A stretch of 8,344 nt of DNA, from assembly GCA_018822065.1 (NCBI GenBank), contig JAHJKV010000326.1:1-8344 (forward strand), written 5' to 3'. Under the pieces are notes generated by a model. The model was not told where the DNA came from, did no database searches, and was given only the letters and a program-made list of their open reading frames with translations. Positions 1 through 6,800 of this stretch are shown piece after piece. Source of the DNA: Pseudomonadota bacterium. GTDB taxonomy: Bacteria; Desulfobacterota; Desulfovibrionia; Desulfovibrionales; Desulfovibrionaceae. The translations under genes and the position numbers were made by a program. The first letter of the stretch is position 1, and every line of letters starts with the position of its first letter.

Positions 1-80
1 AAAAATGCCGTGGACACGACGGCCAGGGTGGCCGCTATGCAAAGAAAAGTGGACAGGGAGCTCTTGCGGGGGGTGGACAT
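1..80 (-). CDS. Start of an exported or membrane protein (cut by window edge)
   Basis: Only the first 26 codons of a leftward gene are inside the window. The start ATG is the complement of 78-80. Upstream lies a strong Shine-Dalgarno, AAGGAGA (complement of 91-97), about 10 bases from the ATG, which makes the start convincing although the open frame is very short. The visible peptide begins MSTPRKSSLS, with positive residues at 5 and 6, followed by a hydrophobic stretch with Cys14 and residues such as IAATLAVV up to about residue 26. This is the layout of a signal peptide or an N-terminal membrane anchor. Nothing else of the protein is visible, so no function can be given. It diverges from the gene at 312. 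Confidence 0.6.
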   Translation of the reverse strand, partial: MSTPRKSSLSTFLCIAATLAVVSTAF

Positions 81-115
81 GATTTCTGGTTCTCCTTCTG
101 GTTCGACGCTGGTGG

Positions 116-132
116 CACGTCTCGCGGACGTG
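116..132 (-). repeat. GC-rich inverted repeat in the leader of the leftward gene
   Basis: CACGTC (116-121) and GACGTG (127-132) are perfect inverted repeats around a 5-base loop. They lie about 20 bases upstream of the ribosome binding site of the leftward gene starting at 80. In RNA this would be a short stable hairpin. In DNA it could be a half-site pair for a dimeric regulator. A 6-bp stem can occur by chance in GC-rich DNA. Confidence 0.3.
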
Positions 133-223
133 ATTTCAAAGACACAACCATAGCCCCCGCAGGGTAAAAAGGGAAGGGCAACGCACGAATTGCACTCCTG
201 GCCGCTCCTGTTGGATTACGAGT

Positions 224-245
224 GGGTCTGTGGTAGTCTAGACCC
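224..245. repeat. Inverted repeat in the divergent intergenic region
   Basis: GGGTCT (224-229) and AGACCC (240-245) form a perfect 6-bp inverted repeat with a 10-base loop. The right half includes the 8-bp palindrome GTCTAGAC (236-243). A weak sigma-70-like pair, TTGGAT (211-216) and TAGTCT (234-239) with 17-bp spacing, overlaps it and would read rightward toward the gene at 312. It is a plausible control site in a region between divergent genes. Nothing in the sequence identifies a regulator. Confidence 0.25.
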
Positions 246-311
246 ATGGCACGAGAAACACTTGCGGCGGTCAGCGTCGCGGGCATCAAAGGATATTCAA
301 AGCTCGGCTCC

Positions 312-848
312 ATGGGCGTGAAGCTGGTGAGCAAGGTGCTGCCAGTTTCACTCGCGGCCCTGTTCCTGACACTCGTTCTCCTGGCAGTACCCGCCGCCGC
401 CGCCGCCGAGGATATCAGCCGGGCCTTTGGCATCACCCTGGGCGAGCCCCTGCCCCTGTCGTCCAAGCAGGTTCAGGGCATGGGCAGCCCCGGCCATGGG
501 CTGGAGCAATACATGCTGCTCTTCGTGCCTGCGCCGCGCCCTCCCTATGCCCGCTACTATGCGACCATCGACGTGGCCACGCGGCGGGTGGCGCGAATCA
601 CGGGCCGCTCCCGAAAGGTGGGCACCCCGGAGCAGACCTGGCAGGCCTTTGATGCACAGGTGGAAAAACTGGAAAAACGATACGGCGCAGGGATGCGCCT
701 GGGCGGTGGGGCCATCTGGCGGAGAGCCCAGGAAGGCCGGAGCATCGTCCTGACCATCAATCCAGACGCCGGACTGGTGCAGGTCCAATACGCGGATGAA
801 CGCCGCCTGCGCCTGGGCCTGCCCCAGGAGCTTCCGACTACTCCTTGA
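312..848 (+). CDS. Exported protein of unknown function (178 aa)
   Basis: No family is recognised. From the ATG at 312 the protein has a classic signal peptide: Lys4 and Lys8, a hydrophobic core at about residues 10-26, then Pro27 and five alanines with probable cleavage after Ala32, just before Glu33-Asp34. The mature part is about 146 residues, has no cysteine, and is mixed in character with several glycine turns (FGITLGEPL near 39-47) and a charged helix near 107-124 (EQTWQAFDAQVEKLEKRYG). It is probably periplasmic or envelope-associated. The reading frame opens upstream, with an ATG at 246. I prefer 312 because it places the signal peptide at the N-terminus, but neither ATG has a good Shine-Dalgarno (an AAAGGA at 288-293 is 18 bases from 312). 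The last 11 bases overlap the end of the convergent PilZ gene. Function is unknown; exported location is fairly sure. Confidence 0.7.
   Translation: MGVKLVSKVLPVSLAALFLTLVLLAVPAAAAAEDISRAFGITLGEPLPLSSKQVQGMGSPGHGLEQYMLLFVPAPRPPYARYYATIDVATRRVARITGRSRKVGTPEQTWQAFDAQVEKLEKRYGAGMRLGGGAIWRRAQEGRSIVLTINPDAGLVQVQYADERRLRLGLPQELPTTP
393..407 (+). repeat. (GCC)5 trinucleotide repeat in a signal peptide
   Basis: Five GCC codons in a row encode Ala28-Ala32, the predicted signal-peptidase recognition and cleavage stretch of the exported protein. The run is pure at the DNA level. Loss or gain of a unit would stay in frame and only lengthen or shorten the alanine tract. Confidence 0.8.
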
Positions 849-1191
849 AATAGGGCTTTTGCAGCTCCTCGTCGATGATGTCCGCATCCTCGGCGTTCCA
901 CTGCATGAGCCGGTGCAGCAGGTTGAAGCTCTCGTCGTCCATGCCCAGGAAGTCGACGGCGATGCTCTCTTCGTCGGAACGCACCACCCGACCCTCCATG
1001 ACCATGGTCATTGCCGGTGCCAGCCGGATGCGCACCGCACAGAGGGCCCCGGTCACCACCAGCGGGTTGGCCGTTGCCAGCAATCCCTTCATGCTCAAAT
1101 TGCGTGTGACCACCTCTGCGGCAACGCCGTCCACCACAACCTCGGCTTTGAACCCGGCTTCCGCCCGGCTGTGTCTGCGTTTGTCAGGCAT
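838..1191 (-). CDS. PilZ-domain protein, probable c-di-GMP receptor
   Basis: This 117-residue cytoplasmic protein is a single PilZ domain. It shows both parts of the c-di-GMP binding signature: RxxxR at Arg5-Arg9 (RRHSR) and the (D/N)xSxxG motif at Asn31-Gly36 (NLSMKG), separated by a first beta strand of usual length. The rest (VVRSDEESIAVDFLGMDDES, about 69-88) has the typical late-strand pattern of PilZ. An acidic C-terminal tail follows (residues 99-110). Such proteins bind c-di-GMP and pass the signal to a partner, often in motility, attachment or envelope control; the partner here is unknown. The start is supported by GGGAGG just upstream (complement of about 1196-1201). The stop overlaps the last codons of the convergent exported-protein gene by 11 bp. 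The rhodanese gene diverges from it. Confidence 0.9.
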   Translation of the reverse strand: MPDKRRHSRAEAGFKAEVVVDGVAAEVVTRNLSMKGLLATANPLVVTGALCAVRIRLAPAMTMVMEGRVVRSDEESIAVDFLGMDDESFNLLHRLMQWNAEDADIIDEELQKPYFKE

Positions 1192-1300
1192 GCTTCCTCC
1201 CGATGTTTGCAGTATGCGCCCTTTTGGAGCCTACCACGCTCCTGTTCCAAAATCCATCCTTACCCTTGCCAAGACCCCTGACAATGCGCATCTTCTCCCC

Positions 1301-1762
1301 ATGGCAAATCCATACTTCAAGCACCAATTTTTCCAGATCATGCGCTGGAACGCCCTGTTCGTGGTCTTCGGCGCCGTGCTCCTGTTCCTGGTCATTTCAG
1401 CGGCCATGGACCGCTCGGTAGACACCACTGGCTACCCCCATCTGGAACCCGCCCAGGCCCAGGAACTGATCCGCAAGCACGCCGACGACCCGACCTTCTT
1501 CATCCTGGATGTCCGCACGTCCGGCGAATATGCCCGGGGCCATCTCCAAGGGGCTCTCCTGGCCGACTTCCACGGCCCCGGTTTCCGCGCCCAACTGACC
1601 CGGATGGACCATGCCGCCACCTACCTCGTACATTGCGCCACGGGCTCCCGCAGTTCCGCCACCCTGAACACCCTGCGCGAACTTGGCTTCGCCCATGTGT
1701 ACCACCTGGACGGCGGCATCAACCGCTGGGCCAGCCAGGGTCTGCCCATTGTCACCGACTGA
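1301..1762 (+). CDS. Membrane-anchored single-domain rhodanese-like sulfurtransferase
   Basis: This 153-residue protein has one N-terminal transmembrane helix (about residues 18-35) followed by a complete rhodanese domain (about 43-152). The CH2A-type motif LDVRTSGEYARGHLQGA is at 69-85. The active-site loop is HCATGSRS, with the catalytic Cys112 that would carry a persulfide. The family-typical C-terminal motif LDGGINRWASQGLP is at 136-149. All key positions are intact, so it should be active. Rhodaneses move sulfane sulfur from donors such as thiosulfate to thiol acceptors. Few positive residues flank the anchor, so which side of the membrane the domain faces is uncertain. The open frame extends far upstream, but that part is antisense to pilZ and is unlikely to be translated. 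The ATG at 1301 has no clear Shine-Dalgarno; an ATG at 1340 is an alternative that would shorten the segment before the anchor. It lies 82 bp upstream of acr3 in the same direction and could be co-transcribed, but acr3 appears to have its own promoter. Confidence 0.88.
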   Translation: MANPYFKHQFFQIMRWNALFVVFGAVLLFLVISAAMDRSVDTTGYPHLEPAQAQELIRKHADDPTFFILDVRTSGEYARGHLQGALLADFHGPGFRAQLTRMDHAATYLVHCATGSRSSATLNTLRELGFAHVYHLDGGINRWASQGLPIVTD

Positions 1763-1784
1763 CCCCGTCTCCGGGTGACGATCA

Positions 1785-1834
1785 GGCAACAATCGCACCC
1801 CAATATTGCCTTTTCTCCCCACTGCCCATACAGT
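1785..1834 (+). promoter_or_regulatory. Candidate acr3-arsC promoter with overlapping inverted repeat
   Basis: TTGCCT (1806-1811) and TACAGT (1829-1834) are 17 bp apart and each match the sigma-70 consensus at 4 of 6 positions. An inverted repeat GGCAA (1785-1789) / TTGCC (1806-1810), with a partly matching AT-rich inner flank, overlaps the -35 box and could be an operator. If this promoter is used, transcription would start near 1841, only about 4 bases before the acr3 ATG. That fits with the lack of a Shine-Dalgarno there. The site is read by eye only. Confidence 0.4.
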
Positions 1835-1844
1835 CCGTGCCACT

Positions 1845-2930
1845 ATGGAAACAAAACAGCTCTCCTTTCTCGACAGATTCCTGACCCTGTGGATCTTCCT
1901 GGCCATGCTTCTCGGCGTGGGCACAGGCTGGCTGTTCCCCGGGGTCAAAGGGGTGATCAACTCCTTCCAGAGCGGGACCACCAACATCCCCATCGCCCTG
2001 GGGCTCATCCTGATGATGTACCCGCCCCTGGCCAAGGTGAAATATGAACGGTTGGGCGAGGCCTTCAGAAACGTACGCGTGCTGGCCCTCTCCCTGGTCC
2101 AGAACTGGGTTATCGGCCCGGTACTCATGTTCGGCTTGGCCGTGACCTTTCTCTCCGGCAACCAGGACTACATGATCGGGCTGATCCTCATCGGCCTGGC
2201 CCGCTGCATCGCCATGGTCATCGTCTGGAACGACCTGGCCCAGGGCGATTCCGAATACTGCGCCGGGCTGGTGGCCTTCAATTCCATCTTCCAGATCCTG
2301 CTTTTCTCGGTCTATGCCTACGTGTTCATCACTCTTGCCCCGGGCTGGCTGGGCATCGAAGGCGCGGTGGTGGACATCTCCATGGGCCAGATCGCCGAGA
2401 GCGTGTTCATCTACCTGGGCATCCCCTTCCTGGCCGGGCTGCTCACGCGCATCATCGGCGTCCGCGCCATGGGCATCGAGTGGTACGAGTCCGTATTCCT
2501 GCCCAAGATCAGCCCCCTGACCCTGGTCTTCCTGCTCTTCACCATCCTGGTCATGTTTTCCCTCAAGGGCGAGTCCATCGTGAAGCTGCCCCTGGACGTG
2601 CTGGCCATCGCCCTGCCCCTGTGCATCTACTTCCTGATCATGTTCCTGGTCTCCTTTGTCCTGTCCATGAAGGCCGGGGCCACCTACGAGCAGACCGTGA
2701 CCCTCTCCTTCACCGCAGCCAGCAACAACTTCGAACTAGCCATTGCCGTGGCCGTGGCCGTGTTCGGCATTGATTCCGGCCAGGCCTTTGCCGCAGTCAT
2801 AGGCCCCCTGGTCGAGGTCCCGGTGCTCATCGCCCTGGTCAGCGTGGCCCTCAAGCTGAAGACGCGCTGGTTCCCCTATGCCGTGCAGACCCCGACAGGC
2901 GTCTGCCACCTCAGCTGCAAGCCCTCCTAG
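1845..2930 (+). CDS. acr3: Arsenite efflux permease of the ACR3 family
   Basis: This 361-residue inner-membrane protein exports arsenite from the cytoplasm, driven by the membrane potential or proton gradient. It follows the ACR3 pattern of about ten membrane helices. The N-terminal DRFLTLWIFLAMLLGVGTGW (10-29) is typical of the family. The conserved cysteine needed for arsenite transport is Cys121, in IGLARCIAMVIVWNDLAQGD (116-135). The conserved glutamate of the late helix is Glu324, in GPLVEVPVLIALV. TAASNNFELAIAVAVAVFG (290-308) is the family's Asn-rich crossover region. Length is normal. The tail carries an extra Cys354-HLS-Cys358 pair, near the end. The start is the ATG at 1845, chosen because it matches the usual N-terminus; there is no Shine-Dalgarno, and an upstream TTG at 1806 in the same frame would instead overlap the predicted promoter. 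arsC begins 8 bp after the stop, so the two are one operon. No arsR is adjacent. Confidence 0.95.
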   Translation: METKQLSFLDRFLTLWIFLAMLLGVGTGWLFPGVKGVINSFQSGTTNIPIALGLILMMYPPLAKVKYERLGEAFRNVRVLALSLVQNWVIGPVLMFGLAVTFLSGNQDYMIGLILIGLARCIAMVIVWNDLAQGDSEYCAGLVAFNSIFQILLFSVYAYVFITLAPGWLGIEGAVVDISMGQIAESVFIYLGIPFLAGLLTRIIGVRAMGIEWYESVFLPKISPLTLVFLLFTILVMFSLKGESIVKLPLDVLAIALPLCIYFLIMFLVSFVLSMKAGATYEQTVTLSFTAASNNFELAIAVAVAVFGIDSGQAFAAVIGPLVEVPVLIALVSVALKLKTRWFPYAVQTPTGVCHLSCKPS

Positions 2931-2938
2931 GAAAGCGG

Positions 2939-3376
<438 letters not shown>

Positions 3377-3400
3377 CCGAGCCCGCCCATCATTCCCCCT

Positions 3401-3434
3401 CAACACAACCCTCCACCGGGCTGTGTTGTTTGTT
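3401..3434 (+). terminator. Intrinsic terminator of the acr3-arsC operon
   Basis: CAACACA (3401-3407) pairs perfectly with TGTGTTG (3422-3428). After one A/C mismatch, CCC (3409-3411) pairs with GGG (3418-3420) around a 6-base loop. The run TTTGTT follows directly. The U tract is imperfect, but position right after arsC and stem quality fit a rho-independent terminator. Confidence 0.75.
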
Positions 3435-3509
3435 CCACTGAAGCTCTCCCCGGAGCTCTCTGCTCAGCTCTTTCCCTCCCGATATTGTTTCATCCCAAAC
3501 CCACATCTT

Positions 3510-3607
3510 CGCCCCTCAGGTCCATAATTTTCCGACCATAAACCAACATTTTAGCTGTTATTTCCAAAAATATATGCAATAGGATTGAATAAAACAAAGG
3601 CATGTCC
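3510..3607 (+). promoter_or_regulatory. AT-rich leader with probable promoter of the sensor operon
   Basis: Between the arsC terminator and the small membrane gene, base composition shifts to clearly AT-rich (about 3520-3600), unlike the rest of the window. It contains -10-like elements such as TATATG and TAGGAT, but I could not find a convincing -35 partner. A Shine-Dalgarno, AAAGG (3596-3600), is 7 bases from the ATG at 3608. The region 3435-3509 is pyrimidine-rich and holds no gene that I can support. Confidence 0.35.
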
Positions 3608-3841
3608 ATGGCGAACCCGATACCATTCAAAGGAACCATCGCCGCTCTTTCGATTTGTTGTAGCGGCCTGCTCCTGTTCAACTGGCCCCTGCTGGACATC
3701 CCGTCCCACCGAGCAGGTCTTTCCACCTTCCTTTTCCTGTTCGTTGTCTGGCTCGTCCTGATCTTCCTGCTGTATGCCTACGCCAGGAAAGAGTCCCAGA
3801 ACAACACAACAGATGACCCCCACGACACGGACGGCACATGA
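3608..3841 (+). CDS. Small two-helix membrane protein coupled to the sensor kinase
   Basis: The protein is 77 residues from the ATG at 3608, with two predicted membrane helices (about 9-25 and 39-59), a short loop containing NWPLLDIP, and a polar, acidic C-terminal tail (62-77). Two ATGs exist, at 3602 and 3608. I chose 3608 because AAAGG sits 7 bases upstream of it but only one base from 3602. Its stop overlaps the kinase start as ATGA (3838-3841), a hallmark of translational coupling and often of a physical partnership. Size and layout resemble the small subunits found beside sodium/solute symporters (DUF4212-like), but I cannot assign it to that family by eye. A role in assembly or gating of the transporter-like part of the kinase is an inference. 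Confidence 0.8.
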   Translation: MANPIPFKGTIAALSICCSGLLLFNWPLLDIPSHRAGLSTFLFLFVVWLVLIFLLYAYARKESQNNTTDDPHDTDGT

Positions 3842-6800
3842 ACATTTTCATCATCCTGAGCATCATCGGGGTTTATATTGTCGCCCTGTTCCTAATCGCC
3901 TTCTATGCCGGGAGGGACACCCCGGCCTTGACCAGACTGTCGACACATCCCATCGTCTACGCACTTTCCATAGCGGTCTATTGCACCTCCTGGACCTTCT
4001 ACGGAAGTGTTGGCAAAGCAGCCACTTCGGGTCTCTCCTTCCTCCCCATCTATCTCGGCCCGACCCTTGCCATCTGCCTGTGGTGGTTTTTGCTTCGTCG
4101 CCTGATCCGAATCAAGAACCGATTCCGCATCACCAGCATCGCCGACTTCATCTCCGCCCGATATGAAAAGTCCTCGGCTCTGGCCTGCCTGGTCACCCTG
4201 ATGGCCCTCATCGGAACCATGCCGTACATCGCCCTTCAGTTCAAAGCGATCAAATCCACCTTCATCATGATCGCCATCCCGGAAACCACCATCGGATTCT
4301 GGATTTCCGCCCACTTCGGCCCATTCATGGTGCTGTTGATGGCCGCGTTCACCATTCTCTTCGGCGTGCGCAAGCTCGACTCCACGGAACGGCACCGCGG
4401 GATGATCACTGCCATCGCGGCCGAATCCCTAATCAAGCTCACGGCCTTTCTGGCCTGCGGCATCTATGTGACCTATGTCCTGGCCGACGGCTTTTCCGAC
4501 ATCTTCGACAACCATTTTTTCGCCGATCCCGACCTGGCGGCCATCACCAGCGTCGCCCTGACCGGGAGCGATTACATCACCTGGGCAACCCTGCTCATCC
4601 TGAGCATGTCCGCCATCATGTTCCTGCCCCGCCAGTTCCATGTCGCCGTGGTCGAAGCCCCCTCCGAAAAGAGCGTCCTCACCGCCATGTGGGTATTCCC
4701 CCTGTACATGCTGGCCATCAATATCTTCGTGCTGCCCATCGCTGCCTACGGCCTCCAATCCGGACTCTCCTCCTCTGGAGCAGACATGTTTATGCTCCAG
4801 ATTCCCCTGTTGCACGGCCACACTTGGCTTGCGTTCTTTGTCTTCATCGGCGGCTTTTCCGCTGCCACCAGCATGGTCATGATCTCTGCCATGACCATGT
4901 CCACCATGGCGGTCAATCACCTGCTGCTTCCGCTTTTCAACATGTCCGAACGCTTTGCCCCCATGCGCCAGCACCTCCTGCACTGGCGGTGGGTAGCCGT
5001 GGTCCTGATCATCAGCCTGGGATACTGGTTTGAGACGCAGCTTGGCGACTCCTATGCCCTGGTCAACATGGGGCTCATCTCCTTTGCCGCCGCCCTGCAA
5101 TTCGCCCCGGCAACCCTGGGTGCACTCTTGTGGAAGGCGGGTTCAAAAAAAGGTGCCATGCTCGGCCTGCTGGCCGGCTTCCTCGTCTGGAGCTACACCC
5201 TGCTGCTTCCGGCATTCATCAAAAGCGGCTGGCTGTCACCATCCCTGCTGACCCAGGGCCCTTGGGGAATCGAACTGCTCCGCCCGGAAGCGCTGCTCGG
5301 ACTGACGGCCCTGCCCTCCCTGGCCCATTCGGTGTTCTGGTCCATGCTGGCGAATATCAGTGCCTTCCTCTTCGGCTCCATCCTCTTGGGGCAAAGTGAG
5401 CAGGAAAGCAGAATCGCCTTGGAATTTGTCACCATCGTCGACAGGAGAGATCGCCCCCACTCCCGCATAAATACACCAGCCGACATCGACCTGGAGCAGA
5501 AGCGCCATCTCCTGAAGGCAGCATTGCTGGAATATCTCGACGAGGAGACAAGTGAAGCGATCTTGATCGATGCGCTGATGAAACTTGATGCCCCCGACCG
5601 AGAGCATCTCTCCGTCGTGGAATTTTCCGAACTCCATCGCAACATAGAGACCTCCCTGGCCGGTTCCATTGGCGCGGCCATGGCCCACCGCGTCCTCAAC
5701 CGTCAGGATATCTTCACCCCCAAGGAAAAGCAGCACCTCTCAACCCTCTACGCTGAACTTCTGTCCAGCATGAATGTCTCGCCCCAGGAACTGACCGAGC
5801 GCATCAATTTCTACCAGGAACGCGAAACACTGCTCACCACCCACAGCCGGGAGCTGGAACTGCGCATCATGGAAAAGGAACGGGAGATCGCCGCCCGAGT
5901 CAAAGCGGAACAAGCCTTGATGGCAACGGAGCAAAAATACAGGAGCATCTTCGACAATGCCCTGGAAGGCATCTTCCAACTCTCGCCAGCAGGCCAATTT
6001 CTCATGGCCAATCCGGCCATGGCCACCATCCTCGGGTATGATTCCCCGCAACTGCTGATAGAAAACGTGGCCGACATCAGACAGCTCCTGCCGGTACCCC
6101 CGAAGCGATACGACCTGTTCATGAAAAAACTACGCTCAGGATACCTGGTCGAAAACTTCGAAATCCAGGCCGTTCACACCCGCAGCGCCACCATCTGGCT
6201 CAGCCTGAATGCCCGGCCAAGCCTGGACCAGGCGGGCCAACTCATGTTCATCGAAGGCATCGCCGAAGACATAACCAAACGCAAGACAGCAGAGGAAAAA
6301 CTCCAGCAATACCAGGAGGGGCTGGAGGAGCAGGTTCGAACCCGGACCGCCGAGGTGCGCGAAAACCAGGTCTTCCTCCAGGAGGTCCTCGACGGTATCC
6401 AGGCTTCCATTCTGGTCGTCCGGCGCTCCGACACGGTCATCCTCGATTGCAACAGCATCGCTGAAAAAATGCTGCAAAGCTCCAGGAAAGAGCTTATCAG
6501 CAAACCCGCCTCCGCCCTGGGAGAGGCCCTCTTTTCCAACACGCAAAGCCAAGCGGACCTGGCCAATGAAACCCTCCTGCACCTCAAGGACGGGACCATC
6601 CTTCCCGTACTCGTCAACAAGCTTCTCGTGGTCTACAAGGGCGAACTCGCCCATGCCATCATCTTCTTCGACATCCGGGAGCGCAAGGCTCTGGAACGAC
6701 AGGCCAATATGGCTCAAAAGCTCCAATCCATCGGCCAGCTCGCCGCTGGCATCGCCCATGAGATCAACACCCCCATCCAGTATATCGGGAGCAACGTCTC

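Noticed and set aside
875..1300. Upstream extension of the rhodanese frame by 142 codons
   Set aside because: Most of it is antisense to the pilZ gene, and it would add a long non-family sequence before the membrane anchor. The ATG at 1301 gives a normal anchored rhodanese.
1397..2161. A 254-codon minus-strand frame opposite the rhodanese and the start of acr3
   Set aside because: Both sense genes have complete domain motifs, and the antisense product has no recognisable feature or supported start.
3440..3455. Second terminator hairpin after arsC (AGCTC/GAGCT)
   Set aside because: The stem is only 5 bp and is followed by mixed pyrimidines rather than a T run; the hairpin at 3401-3428 is the better candidate.
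3490..3726. Minus-strand frames across the leader and the small membrane gene
   Set aside because: They overlap the AT-rich leader and a well-supported sense gene that has its own Shine-Dalgarno and ATGA coupling.
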